Counted from the stretch's first letter, positions 50,527 to 59,646 are shown. The stretch is 64,000 nucleotides of DNA from Poriferisodalis sp964484385 (GCA_964484385.1 CAZAFV010000005.1:18044-82043), one strand, 5' to 3'. The notes: a model not told the origin generated them from the sequence alone. A program made the numbers and translations.

Positions 50527-51690
50527 TCAGGCGATGATGCCGTCGTTGCGGAGTTGGGCGATCTCGGCGGGGGAGCGGCCCAACTCCGTCAGCACCTCGT
50601 CGGTGTGCTCTCCCTTGGTTGGGGCGAGGCGCTCCAGCTCGGTCGGCGTCTTGGAGAACCGGGCCGGGAAACGGGCCGTGCGGACCTGGCCCGCCACGGG
50701 ATGGTGGTGGGTGAGCACCGTTCCGTTGTGCTTCACCTGGGGGTCTTCGAACACTTCGGTGATGTCGAGCACGGGCGCGCAGGGAACGTCGGCGCCCTCG
50801 AGCAGCTTGAGCGCCTCGGCCGTGGTGAACTCGCCGAGCAGCTCGGCGAATTCCTGCTGGTGCTCATTGGAGTTCCGTATCCGGGCCTCGCGAGTGGCGA
50901 AGCGAGGATCGTCGGCCAGGTGCGGCACACCGAGGGCCAGGCACACTCGGCGGTACTGGTCATCTGATGGCCAGATCGCACCGACCGCGCCGTCGGTCGT
51001 CTCCCAGGGGCTGTACCACTCGCTGTAGGACGGTGTGGGCGTGGCCTCGGGCACCGACTCGTTCCAGAAGTAGTCGAGCCACATCCACGACAGCGTCGAA
51101 TCGAGCAAGTTGACCTCGACGTGCTGGCCGCCCGCGCCGTTCGCCCGGGCCAGCAAGGCTCCGAGCACTGCGTTGGCGCCCGTCATCGCCGTGGTCTTGT
51201 CTGCTGTCGCCGACTTGACGAAATCGCCGCCCTGCGCCTCGGTCATGCCCGACAGCGACTGGATGATGGGGTCGTACACAGGCTGGTGGGCATAGGGCCC
51301 GTCGGGGCCGAAACCCGACACCGACAGGTAGACGAGATCGGGATTGACGGCGCTGAGATCGTCGTAGCCGATGCGCAGGCGCTCGGCCACCCCGGGTCGG
51401 AAGTTCTGGACGAATACGTCGGCACCCTCGACGAGCTGCAGCAGGATCTCGCGCCCGCGCTCGTCGCGGATGTCAAGATCCATGCCGCGCTTGTTGCGGT
51501 GCATCTGGACCCAGCAGCCCGATTGATCACCCACGATCGCGCCGGTCAGGCGCATGACGTCGGAAGCGCCCACCTTCTCGATCAGCACCACGTCGGCGCC
51601 CATCTCGGCAAGTTGCGTCGACACCCACGCGCCTGCGACCGCGCTGGAGACGTCCACGACGGTGATGCCTTCGAGCGGTCCTGTCCCCAT
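50527..51690 (-). CDS. Family III (CaiB/BaiF) CoA-transferase, single domain
   Basis: 387 residues, the normal single-domain length in contrast to the three double-domain proteins. VVDVSSAVAGAWVSTQLAEMGADVVLIEK is the N-terminal Rossmann-like block (two pieces), RNKRGMDLD the CoA-site strand, and TADKTTAMTGANAVLGALL contains the likely catalytic Asp164. The enzyme should act as an interlocked homodimer. ATG 51690 has GGAGG 8 nt upstream and follows the hydrolase stop by 11 bp on the same strand, so the order amidase, hydrolase, CoA-transferase reads as a three-gene operon. Confidence 0.9.
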   Translation of the reverse strand: MGTGPLEGITVVDVSSAVAGAWVSTQLAEMGADVVLIEKVGASDVMRLTGAIVGDQSGCWVQMHRNKRGMDLDIRDERGREILLQLVEGADVFVQNFRPGVAERLRIGYDDLSAVNPDLVYLSVSGFGPDGPYAHQPVYDPIIQSLSGMTEAQGGDFVKSATADKTTAMTGANAVLGALLARANGAGGQHVEVNLLDSTLSWMWLDYFWNESVPEATPTPSYSEWYSPWETTDGAVGAIWPSDDQYRRVCLALGVPHLADDPRFATREARIRNSNEHQQEFAELLGEFTTAEALKLLEGADVPCAPVLDITEVFEDPQVKHNGTVLTHHHPVAGQVRTARFPARFSKTPTELERLAPTKGEHTDEVLTELGRSPAEIAQLRNDGIIA

Positions 51691-51701
51691 GGGTGCCTCC
51701 T

Positions 51702-52526
51702 CTAGCGGGTGTGCAGTGTGTCGGCGTGTTGCCGGATGAATCTGGTGGCAGCGGCGTTCCATCCTGCGGGATCCTGGGCGTTCACTGCGTGCGAGGCGGG
51801 CAGGTCGGCGATCTCNNNNNNNNNNATCTCCAGGCCGGGAATCTGGTTCGCTCTCGGCAGGAGGTGTTGGAACCGGCCCTCCTCGGTGCCGTTGGTGAGC
51901 AGCACGGGAACGGCAACGTCGGCCAGGCGGTCCCCGAGCGGCACTCCCGCATTGGTGAAGCGGAATGAGTTGACAAGTCCCGTCGCGTCGTGCTCGGAGA
52001 ACTCGCCTGCCAGCTTGGCTCGCACTGCCGGCGAGATGCGAGTCGATCGCCCCGGATTGATCCAGCTGTCGCGCAGCACTTCGATGCCATGCGCTTCGAC
52101 TTCGAGCGCCCGCTCTTCCACCATCGTCTCGGTTCGCTCCGCCCACACAGCGGGCTCGCTGAAGGCGGAAGAAGAGTTGGTGAGCACCGCGCCGATGACG
52201 TGCGCGGGGTGCGCGAGCACGTAGTGCAGAGCAAGTGCTGCTCCCAGCGACTGTCCGATCATCCAGATCCGCTCAGCGCCGACTTCGATGCGCAGTCGCT
52301 CGAGTTCGGCTACGTAGCTGTGCGGCCGGTACCGCTCGGGATCGGCAGGGCTGGGCGATCTGCCGTGCCCCCACAGCTCGATCACCACCGGGCGGCAGAC
52401 CGCCTGCAGCGCGCCGATGTTGTCGTCCCAATATGAGCGACTGCCCAGCGCACCGTGCACCAGAAGCGCCAGCGGGCCGCCGCCGTCGTGGACGACGGCG
52501 TGAAGGCGTTCCTCGTCCGCGGTCAC
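51702..52526 (-). CDS. Alpha/beta-fold hydrolase (interrupted by scaffold gap)
   Basis: About 270 residues. LLVHGALGSRSYWDD, VIELWGHGRSP, MIGQSLGAALALHYV (nucleophile Ser in GQSLG), LTNGTEEGRF (acid Glu or Asp region) and LPASHAVNAQDP (His) form the complete catalytic set. The frame is the same before and after the 10-N gap (51816-51825). Flanking ATCTC repeats suggest that the contigs actually overlap: joining them gives IPGLEIADLPASH, a normal hydrolase segment. GTG 52526 starts 58 bp after the amidase stop. A lactonase, esterase or C-C hydrolase role is possible. Confidence 0.82.
   Translation of the reverse strand: MTADEERLHAVVHDGGGPLALLVHGALGSRSYWDDNIGALQAVCRPVVIELWGHGRSPSPADPERYRPHSYVAELERLRIEVGAERIWMIGQSLGAALALHYVLAHPAHVIGAVLTNSSSAFSEPAVWAERTETMVEERALEVEAHGIEVLRDSWINPGRSTRISPAVRAKLAGEFSEHDATGLVNSFRFTNAGVPLGDRLADVAVPVLLTNGTEEGRFQHLLPRANQIPGLEXXXXEIADLPASHAVNAQDPAGWNAAATRFIRQHADTLHTR
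51816..51825. other. Assembly gap (10 N), probably an artefactual join of overlapping ends
   Basis: ATCTC occurs immediately on both sides (51811-51815 and 51826-51830). Merging the two copies removes 15 bases, keeps the hydrolase frame and restores a normal-length loop. Confidence 0.5.
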
Positions 52527-52584
52527 GGCGCGAAGAGAGGGTTCGCCAGTAAGCGCATGCTCCGAAGGACGAGCGCAGCGTCGC

Positions 52585-54039
52585 TCAGAAGCCCGCCGGC
52601 CGCTGGAACCCGCCGAGCGCCTCGTTCAGGAAGCGGCCCACGGCCAGCGTCGTGCGGTCCTCCAGGAATGGTCCTGCGATCTGCACCCCGACTGGCAAGT
52701 CGCCCCCGGCCGCAGGCACGGTGCCCACGGGCACCACGGTGGCGGGCAGCCATGACACTCCGGTGAGTCCCATCCACTTGATGATGTCGAAGTAGGGCCG
52801 GCTCTCGCCGTTCACCGTGATCCGGCGGTTGGTGGCCGGGCGGCTGTGGTCGTGACGGACCGCAGCGGTGGGCGTCACCGGCAGCAGCACCACGTCCCAA
52901 TCGGTGAAGAACTCCTCCCAGCGCCTGCGCTGCTGCAGCCGGCGCTCGTGCCAGCTCAGCCATTCCCGGTGACGCATCGCTGCGTACCAGATGCCCAGAT
53001 CTCCCTGAGGATCGTCGCTCGACGAGGCGATCTCTTCCAGCTGGGCGAGCGTCCATGTGCCGGCCTCAGCTGCCGAGAGCAGGTGCAGGAATGTGTCGAC
53101 GGCCTTCTCGAACGTGAACGACGGTCGAGCCTCGGTGTCCACCCGGGCCCCCGCCTGCTCCAGTGCGCTGGCCGCACCCAGCAGCAGTTCCCGGTATTGG
53201 CTGTCGATCGGGCACAGCTCCTCGTCGAGCCACACCGCCACCCGGAAGTCGGAGATGTCGCTGTGGCGGGCGGGCGGCAGGTCGAGCGAATAGGCCTTGG
53301 AGTTCCACGCGTCGGGCCCGGCGAGGATGTCGAGGGCCATCTCGAGATCGTCGACGTCACGTGCCATCGGCCCTGCAACTGCGATGTCGGCCTGGCTGAG
53401 CGTGCCGGGCATGCCGGGTATCTGGCCCAGTGCCGAGACGACGCCGTAGCTGGGCTTGTGACCGGTGACGCCCGACCAGTGCGACGGGATGCGGATGGAG
53501 CCGCCGATGTCGGAGCCGAGTTCGAGCGGGGTGTAGCCGGCAGCCAGCGCCGCGCCCGAGCCGCCCGACGAGCCGCCGGGGGTGTGCTCGACGTTGTAGG
53601 GGTTGGCGGTGGTGCCGTACACCTCGTTGTACGACTGGGCGTCGCCGGCGAACAGCGGCAGGTTGGTCTTGGCGAACACCACCGCTCCCGCGGCCTTGTA
53701 GCGAGCGACGGGATCGGCGTCGCGCTCGGGCACGAAGTCGGCGAGTGCCGGCGCGCCGGAGGTGGTGACCAGTCCCTCGGTCTGGAACGAGTCCTTGATG
53801 GTGACGGGAACGCCGTGCAGCGGCCCCAGCTCGTCTCCGCGGGCCACTGCTGCGTCTGCCGCGTCGGCTGCGGCCCGTGCGCGCTCGGCATCGAGTGCCA
53901 CCACCGCGTTGATGGGACCGTCGAGACGGTCCACCCGTGCGAGGGCCGCTTCGAGCAGTTCCCTGGAGGAGACGTCGCCTGCGGCGATGGCGGCCGCAGT
54001 CTCCATAGTCGTGGCGTAGGCAAAGTCATCCGCGGCCAT
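52585..54039 (-). CDS. Amidase-signature family hydrolase
   Basis: 484 residues from ATG 54039 with AGGAGGTCC 7 nt upstream. HGVPVTIKDSFQ (Lys), TPGGSSGGSGAALAAG (cis-Ser) and ELGSDIGGSIRIPSHWSG (nucleophile Ser) are intact, followed by GHKPSYGVVS. TAGGTT on the minus strand near 54112-54117 may be its -10 box, leaving a leader of about 65 nt. It heads the leftward amidase-hydrolase-CoA-transferase group. Similar in layout to the rightward amidase at 48085. Confidence 0.87.
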   Translation of the reverse strand: MAADDFAYATTMETAAAIAAGDVSSRELLEAALARVDRLDGPINAVVALDAERARAAADAADAAVARGDELGPLHGVPVTIKDSFQTEGLVTTSGAPALADFVPERDADPVARYKAAGAVVFAKTNLPLFAGDAQSYNEVYGTTANPYNVEHTPGGSSGGSGAALAAGYTPLELGSDIGGSIRIPSHWSGVTGHKPSYGVVSALGQIPGMPGTLSQADIAVAGPMARDVDDLEMALDILAGPDAWNSKAYSLDLPPARHSDISDFRVAVWLDEELCPIDSQYRELLLGAASALEQAGARVDTEARPSFTFEKAVDTFLHLLSAAEAGTWTLAQLEEIASSSDDPQGDLGIWYAAMRHREWLSWHERRLQQRRRWEEFFTDWDVVLLPVTPTAAVRHDHSRPATNRRITVNGESRPYFDIIKWMGLTGVSWLPATVVPVGTVPAAGGDLPVGVQIAGPFLEDRTTLAVGRFLNEALGGFQRPAGF

Positions 54040-54206
54040 GTGCCGGACCTCCTGCACTGACAAGTCGGTGGTGGCCGGGCTCTTCCTGGCCACGTTCGAG
54101 TTGAACGGTGCAGGCAACCTAGTTCGCCGCATCCGCCCGCTGCCTGCCTGGCGCGGCATCTCGAAAATCGCTTGTCTGCGGCGTGCTGCCGCACGACGGT
54201 GGACAT

Positions 54207-54887
54207 ATGCGAAACATCACGAAATTCATCATGTTGGGCGCGAGCCTGGGTCTGCTGAGCCTTCCCATGGCACCGGCGGCGTCGGCGGGGCCCGCCCTGT
54301 CACTGCGAGGCGGCAGTTCCGCGCTTCCTGAGCGGCCACTAGCACGCGATCCGGCGCTGGGAGACCTGCACATCGAGGTGGAGAGCCGGGATCCGGCCCA
54401 CAAGGCCGAGCGTGTCGGCAAGGCCGCGAACTTGGGTCTGTCGTCGCTGTCGTTCCCGCGCCCGGTGCCGTTCTTCGCACCGCCGGCGCAGCGGGTTCGC
54501 ACACTGGTCGGCATCGACACGTGGTTCTGGGTGCCGTCCGCGAGCTGGCGACCCATCGTGCGCGTCGTCGCGGCGGGGAACGTCGTGGTCACCCTCGTTG
54601 CTACGCCGGTCACTCTGCAGATGGTCCCCGGTGATGGAGCACCGCTGGTGTCGTGCCCGGGTCCGGGCCTGCCGTGGCTCGCGCCCGGCACTCGCTCGCT
54701 GTGCAGTCACGTCTTCCGGCGTGCTTCCACTGCAGGGCTGACCGGCCGTTTCCGCGGCATCGTGCAGACGGTCTGGACAGTGCGCTGGACGTCGAACACC
54801 GGGCTTGCAGGCACCGTCGGGCCCGTCGTGGTGCCGACACCCGTGTCGTTGCGAGTGGTGGAGGCCCAGCCCGTGCTGGGTCGCTGA
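54207..54887 (+). CDS. Exported protein of unknown function
   Basis: 226 residues from ATG 54207 (MRNITKFIMLGASLGLLSL). A signal peptide is clear: short basic n-region, hydrophobic core, cleavage near PAASA-GPA. The mature protein has VGIDTWFWVPSASWRPI, VVTLVATPVTLQMVPGDG, SCPGPGLPW and SHVFRRAS. This resembles a group of secreted actinobacterial beta-rich proteins sometimes annotated only as hypothetical. The two Cys (SCPGPG and LCSHVF) probably pair. No enzyme motif is visible. An upstream ATG-like start at 54183 would lengthen the n-region and is less likely. Confidence 0.65.
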   Translation: MRNITKFIMLGASLGLLSLPMAPAASAGPALSLRGGSSALPERPLARDPALGDLHIEVESRDPAHKAERVGKAANLGLSSLSFPRPVPFFAPPAQRVRTLVGIDTWFWVPSASWRPIVRVVAAGNVVVTLVATPVTLQMVPGDGAPLVSCPGPGLPWLAPGTRSLCSHVFRRASTAGLTGRFRGIVQTVWTVRWTSNTGLAGTVGPVVVPTPVSLRVVEAQPVLGR

Positions 54888-54910
54888 TCAGAGGCCTCCC
54901 GCGGTCGCAC

Positions 54911-54916
54911 TAGGTT
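54911..54916 (+). promoter_or_regulatory. -10 box (TAGGTT) of CoA-transferase copy C
   Basis: TAGGTT gives a leader of about 22 nt containing GGAAGG before GTG 54946. Unlike copies A and B, this gene is leadered. Confidence 0.45.
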
Positions 54917-54945
54917 CTGCGCGCAACCAACGGAAGGGCGTCATC

Positions 54946-57429
54946 GTGCTGGGCTGTCGAGTACTGGACCTGTCGGACCACCGGGGCCAGTTGGCCGGGG
55001 CAATGCTGGCCGACCTCGGTGCCGATGTGATCTTGGTGGAACCGCCGGGCGGGTCGGCAGCTCGCACCGTGGGGCCCTTCGTGGCAGGCCGCGAAGACGA
55101 CGCCGAGGCTTCACTGTGGTTCTGGTCGTACAACCGGGGCAAGCGCAGCGTCGTGCTGGACCTCGACACCGATGAGGGCCGTGACCGGCTGCTCGAGCTC
55201 GCAGTCGGCGCTGACGTGGTGATCGAGTCCGAGGTGCCCGGTGCGATGGCCGCGAGAGGTCTGGGCGCCGACGATCTGGCTGCGGCAAACCCCGCGCTCG
55301 TCTACACGTCGATCACGCCGTTCGGCCAGAGCGGCCCCAAGGCGCACTGGGCCGCCACCGACCTCGTGGTCTCGGCGGCCTCGATGCTGTCGAACATCAT
55401 CGGTGACGAAGACCGGCCGCCGTTGCGCATCCCGCTCGATCAGTGCTTCCTGCACGCATCTGCCGAAGCCGCCGCCGCCACCATGATCGCCTTGCGCGAG
55501 CGCAGCCGCTCAGGTCGAGGCCAGCACGTCGACGTGAGCGCCCAGCAGGCTGCTGGCCAGGCGCTGCAGTCGATGTCGCTGTGCCACCTGTACAACTCGC
55601 CCGAGGCCACACGGTTCAGCGGCGGCGTGAAACTGGGCCCGTTCACGGTCCGTCTGCGCTCCCCGGCCGCGGACGGGTACGTCTCCACCACGGTCCTGTT
55701 CGGCGAATCCATCGGCCCATTCGGCCGGCGGCTGTTCGAATGGATGCACGCCCAGGGCGGCTGCTCCGACGACGACCTCGAGATCGATTGGATCAACTTC
55801 GTCGAAGGCGTGATGACGGGCCGCATCGGCTTCGGCGAGTATGACCGCATCCAGCAGGTCGCCGCCGACTTCACCGCTGGACGAACCAAGGCTGACCTGC
55901 TCGAGGCAGCACTCGAGCATCGGCTGCTGATGGTGCCCATCACCACGGTGCAAGACGTGGTGGAGGCGCCGCACTACGCAGAGCGGGGCTTCTGGCGCGA
56001 CATCGATGTCGGAGACCAGCAGGCCGTGCGATTTCCGGGCCCGTTCGCGCTCATGAGCCGCACGCCGGTCGAACTCGCGGGGCCGCCGCCGGCAGTGGGC
56101 GAGCACACCGATGCGGTACTGGCCGACGCAGCCGGCACGCCGCGCACGCCTGCGCTGGTTGCCGAGGAAGTGTCGGAGCGCCTGACTGCAGCGGTGCCCG
56201 CCGGTCACCGCGACCCCGCCCAGCCGCTTGCCGACGTCAAGATCCTCGACTTCATGTGGGTGATGGCCGGACCGGCGGCCACGAGAGTGCTGGCCGACTG
56301 GGGCGCCACCGTGGTGCGAGTCGAATCGTCGAACAAGGTCGAGGCGGCCCGCACCATCCAGCCATTCCTCAACGATGAAGGCGGCCCCGACAACGGCGGT
56401 CTCTACCAGAACATGAACGCAGGAAAGCTCGGCATCACCATCGACATGGCGAAGTTGGACCAGCCGGCCTGCCGGGAATTGGTGCTCGACCTCGTGCGCT
56501 GGGCAGATGTGGTCTGCGAGTCCTTCTCGCCGAGGGCGATGCGCGAGTGGGGCTTGTCGTATGACGACCTGTGCGAGGTGAATCCCGACATCATCATGGC
56601 GTCGAGCTGCCTCTTCGGGCAGTTCGGGCCGCTGTCGTCGCTTGCAGGCTTCGGGACGATGGGGGCATCGATGTCGGGCTTCTATGAGATGACCGGCTGG
56701 CCCGACCGCGACCCCGCCGGCGTCTTCGGCGCCTACACCGACTACGTGTCGCCACGATTCTTGAGCACGGCGATTCTGGCTGCGCTGGACCATCGAGACC
56801 GGACCGGCGAGGGCCAGTACATCGACCTCTCCCAAGCCGAGGCGTCCATGTCGTTCTTGGCACCGGCGGTGCTCGACTACACGATCAATGGCCAGCTGCC
56901 CGCCAAGCTGGGCAACGCCCATCCGCAGATGTCGCCGCACGGTGTCTACGCGAGCGCGGGCGAGAATCGCTGGATCGCCATCGCCTGCGAGAACGACGAC
57001 CAATGGAAGACACTGTGCTGGATTGTCGGGGAGTCGCTGGGCGGGTTCGGCGATCTGGGCCTGGCCGAGCGGCGGGAGCGAGCCGACGAAATCGACGCAG
57101 CGATCACGGCGTGGACATCGTGCCGGGAAGGCAGCGAAGCCGACGCGCTCCTGCAGAGTGCGGGCATACCTGCTCATGCGATCCCGACCTCGGTGACGAT
57201 GCCGATCGACGGTCAACTCGTGCATCGCAATCATTTCCGCAACGTCACCCATGCCACGAACGGCTCGATGTGGGTGGAAGGCGCTCGGTTTGCCATGTCA
57301 CGAAGTTCCGATGGCATCCACCACGGCGGGCCGACCTACGGTGAGCACACCTTCGAGGTGCTGGAGCGACTGCTCGGCTACGACTCGGATCAGATCTCCG
57401 AGTTGGCCGTAGCCGGAGTGCTTGAGTAG
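54946..57429 (+). CDS. Double-domain family III (CaiB/BaiF) CoA-transferase, copy C
   Basis: 827 residues. It has the same two-domain plan as copies A and B (domain 1 about 5-410, domain 2 about 430-827 starting VKILDFMWVMAGPA) but is clearly more diverged. Asp599 in AYTDYVSP is the probable nucleophile in domain 2; domain 1 has QCFLHASAEAA in that position and lacks it. Both GxGQ loops remain (RGQHVDVSAQQ, GEGQYIDLSQAE). GTG 54946 has GGAAGG 8-13 nt upstream. The open frame continues back to 54805 through the preceding gene's end, which is not coding for this protein. Convergent with the 2OG oxygenase gene. Substrate unknown. Confidence 0.87.
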   Translation: MLGCRVLDLSDHRGQLAGAMLADLGADVILVEPPGGSAARTVGPFVAGREDDAEASLWFWSYNRGKRSVVLDLDTDEGRDRLLELAVGADVVIESEVPGAMAARGLGADDLAAANPALVYTSITPFGQSGPKAHWAATDLVVSAASMLSNIIGDEDRPPLRIPLDQCFLHASAEAAAATMIALRERSRSGRGQHVDVSAQQAAGQALQSMSLCHLYNSPEATRFSGGVKLGPFTVRLRSPAADGYVSTTVLFGESIGPFGRRLFEWMHAQGGCSDDDLEIDWINFVEGVMTGRIGFGEYDRIQQVAADFTAGRTKADLLEAALEHRLLMVPITTVQDVVEAPHYAERGFWRDIDVGDQQAVRFPGPFALMSRTPVELAGPPPAVGEHTDAVLADAAGTPRTPALVAEEVSERLTAAVPAGHRDPAQPLADVKILDFMWVMAGPAATRVLADWGATVVRVESSNKVEAARTIQPFLNDEGGPDNGGLYQNMNAGKLGITIDMAKLDQPACRELVLDLVRWADVVCESFSPRAMREWGLSYDDLCEVNPDIIMASSCLFGQFGPLSSLAGFGTMGASMSGFYEMTGWPDRDPAGVFGAYTDYVSPRFLSTAILAALDHRDRTGEGQYIDLSQAEASMSFLAPAVLDYTINGQLPAKLGNAHPQMSPHGVYASAGENRWIAIACENDDQWKTLCWIVGESLGGFGDLGLAERRERADEIDAAITAWTSCREGSEADALLQSAGIPAHAIPTSVTMPIDGQLVHRNHFRNVTHATNGSMWVEGARFAMSRSSDGIHHGGPTYGEHTFEVLERLLGYDSDQISELAVAGVLE

Positions 57430-57464
57430 CCGACGGTCAGGTCGCTTGGTCGGGATGCCGGGGC

Positions 57465-58493
57465 TCAGCTCTCGAACGTGCCGACCTTCTCGCCGGTGAC
57501 GTTCTCGTAGTTGCGGTTCAGGAACCAGCGCTGATAGTCGCCGTAGGTGATCGGCTCGTGGCGGGCCGGGCGCTCGTCGCTGACGGTGGTGGGCACGGGG
57601 TCGACCACCGCGTCGTCGCGGGCGCCGTAGAAGAACGGCACCGCGTACCGGTCGCCGGCCGACAGGTTGCGTGCCCGGTGCGCGGTGGACAGGTACACGT
57701 TGTTCGTCCAGCGCTTCAGCATGTCGCCGCTGTTGACGAGGTAGGAGCCGGCCATCTGCGGCGGCTTGATCCAGTCGTAGCCGGCCGGGCGGATCTCCAG
57801 CCCCGGCACATCGTTGGCCGGCAGGAACGTGAACACCGAGCTGTCCGTGTGCGGTGCGAGGCCCCACTCGTTGTCGTCGTAGTCCATCGGCGGGTAGTGC
57901 GACATGCGCAGAGTCACGCTGGGCTCGTCGAAGTGCGGCGTGAAGTAGTCGGGGGGCAGGTCGAGCGACAGCGCCAGGATCGGCAGCATCCGTGAGCCCA
58001 GGGCGATGAGCTGGTCGATGTAGCTCTCGCAGCTCTGCGCGAAGTCGTCGAGCGGCGGGAACTGGTTCTCGGTGTGGTAGCCGTGCCGATGGCAGAAGAA
58101 CGCCTCGTTCTGGTTGGGTTTGCGCACTGGCCCCGCGATGTCGGAGGCGTACGACGTGCCGCCGCCCATGCCGAGATAGCCGCCTGCCAGCTTGCCCATC
58201 GGGATCGAGTCCTTCACCGGCTGTGGGAGCGCATGCAGGCGGCGGGCCTCGTCGAACATGTGCTCGATGGTCTCGGCCGGCACACCGTGGTTGACGATGA
58301 AGAAGAAGCCCACCTCGGTGAGGGCGTCGCGCAGTTCGGCGGCGAGGGCAGCTTGAGCTGCGGCGTCGGGCACCGCGTCGTTGAGCGGTGCCAGGTCCAA
58401 GACCGGAATGACGTCCGAATTGCTGTCCGCGTTCTCGCCCGGTTGCCGCTCCGGCGGCGGTGAGGTGCTGCGGTCCTGCGTCGTGAGTGCCAC
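57465..58493 (-). CDS. 2-oxoglutarate/Fe(II)-dependent oxygenase, isopenicillin-N-synthase-like
   Basis: 342 residues from GTG 58493, which has AAGGGGG 7 nt upstream; the frame beyond (to 59255) is antisense to the oxidoreductase gene. IPVLDLAPLNDA and EVGFFFIVNHGVPAETI are the N-terminal DIOX_N signature. GLAPHTDSSVFTFL gives the His-x-Asp iron ligands, and YLSTAHRA the distal His. The 2OG-binding R-x-S is partly changed: DRYAVPFF, with Ala where Ser is usual. The family oxidises small molecules, including amino-acid derivatives and plant-hormone-like acids; bacterial members are mostly unassigned. TACGCT (58516-58521, minus) is its -10 box. Confidence 0.85.
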   Translation of the reverse strand: MALTTQDRSTSPPPERQPGENADSNSDVIPVLDLAPLNDAVPDAAAQAALAAELRDALTEVGFFFIVNHGVPAETIEHMFDEARRLHALPQPVKDSIPMGKLAGGYLGMGGGTSYASDIAGPVRKPNQNEAFFCHRHGYHTENQFPPLDDFAQSCESYIDQLIALGSRMLPILALSLDLPPDYFTPHFDEPSVTLRMSHYPPMDYDDNEWGLAPHTDSSVFTFLPANDVPGLEIRPAGYDWIKPPQMAGSYLVNSGDMLKRWTNNVYLSTAHRARNLSAGDRYAVPFFYGARDDAVVDPVPTTVSDERPARHEPITYGDYQRWFLNRNYENVTGEKVGTFES

Positions 58494-58515
58494 GGTGCCC
58501 CCTTGTGCTCTCCCG

Positions 58516-58521
58516 AGCGTA
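58516..58521 (-). promoter_or_regulatory. -10 box (TACGCT) of the 2OG oxygenase gene
   Basis: TACGCT on the minus strand gives a leader of about 16 nt with AAGGGGG before GTG 58493. On the other strand TACGGT near 58582 may serve the divergent oxidoreductase. Confidence 0.4.
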
Positions 58522-58655
58522 CGCGTGCGGCGGCTCGTGTGTCGGAGACGCTGAGCCCCTGAATGTGCCACGGGCCGTTGGTACGGTTCTGCCGGTTCGG
58601 CGGGGTTGCAACGAGCCCGCCCGACCAGCGATACGAGCGACTTCAAGGGGAACCG

Positions 58656-59642
58656 ATGAGAGCGTGGCGACTGAACGAGCTGGGCTATCCGTGGGATGTG
58701 CTGGAGCTGGGCGAGTACGACTCGCCCGAGCCGGGCCGTGGCCAGGCACGCATCACCGTGGAAGCCACCGATCTCAACTTCGCGGACATCCTGCACTGCC
58801 AGGGCACCTACCAGGAGCGGTGGGATCCGCCGTTCACGCCGGGCATGGGGGCGTGCGGCACCGTGACCGCGGTCGGCCCTGAGTGCGACTTGAAAGTCGG
58901 CGACCGGGTCATCGGCTCGGGCACCGCCGGCTGGGGCGGTTACGCCAGCGAAGCGCTCATCAGGGGTGCGACGGCGCGGCACGTGCCCGACGACGTGTCC
59001 CTTCCTGCAGCGTGCGCTGCGAATGTGATCTATGGCACTGCGTGGTTCTCGCTGTACCGGCGGGGGGAGATGCAGGCCGGCGAGACGGTGCTGGTGCTGG
59101 CGGCGGCGGGCGGTGTCGGCTCGGCTGCCGTGCAGATGGCCAAGGCGGCGGGCTGCACCGTGCTTGCTGCCGCAGGCGGGCCCGCCAAGGTGGAGACCTG
59201 CCGCCAGCTCGGCGCCGTCATCGTCATCGACTACGACAACGACGACCTGTACCAATCAGTGATGGATGCCACCGGGGGGCGGGGCTGCGACATCATCTAC
59301 GACCCTGTCGGCGGCAAGTACTTCGACGTCGCCCGGCGGCTGGTGGCATGGGAGGGCCGTCTGCTGGTGGTCGGCTTCGCCAGCGGCACGATTCCCCAGG
59401 CACCGGCGAACCACCTGCTGGTCAAGAACTACTCGGTGGTCGGTGTGCACATGGGCGGCTACCGGGGGCGCAAGGACGAGGTGCTCGACGAGTGCTACGC
59501 CGAGATCTGGCCGCAGGTGGCCGACGGCAGGCTCGACCCGCTCGTCAGCCAGGAGCTGCCGCTCGAAGGCTTGATCGACGGCCTGCAGGCGTTGCACCAG
59601 CGCAAGACCACCGGCCGGGTACTGCTCCGCCCAGACCTGTAA
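58656..59642 (+). CDS. NADPH:quinone-oxidoreductase-type MDR protein
   Basis: 328 residues. DLNFADILHCQGTYQ and FTPGMGACGTVTAVG are the quinone-oxidoreductase catalytic-domain motifs, with no zinc ligands. AAAGGVGSAAVQMAKAAG is the NADPH-binding loop, and GGRGCDIIYDPVGG and RLLVVGFASG follow. The family reduces quinones or enoyl groups; some members act on acryloyl-CoA. ATG 58656 has AAGGGGA 6 nt upstream. Only 4 bases separate its stop from the stop of the convergent synthetase gene. Confidence 0.88.
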   Translation: MRAWRLNELGYPWDVLELGEYDSPEPGRGQARITVEATDLNFADILHCQGTYQERWDPPFTPGMGACGTVTAVGPECDLKVGDRVIGSGTAGWGGYASEALIRGATARHVPDDVSLPAACAANVIYGTAWFSLYRRGEMQAGETVLVLAAAGGVGSAAVQMAKAAGCTVLAAAGGPAKVETCRQLGAVIVIDYDNDDLYQSVMDATGGRGCDIIYDPVGGKYFDVARRLVAWEGRLLVVGFASGTIPQAPANHLLVKNYSVVGVHMGGYRGRKDEVLDECYAEIWPQVADGRLDPLVSQELPLEGLIDGLQALHQRKTTGRVLLRPDL

Positions 59643-59646
59643 ACGC

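Noticed and set aside
50527..51690. Missing catalytic Asp in the single-domain CoA-transferase (GQHVEVN where VDV is usual)
   Set aside because: The nucleophile of family III enzymes lies in the earlier TADKTTAMTG motif (Asp164), which is intact.
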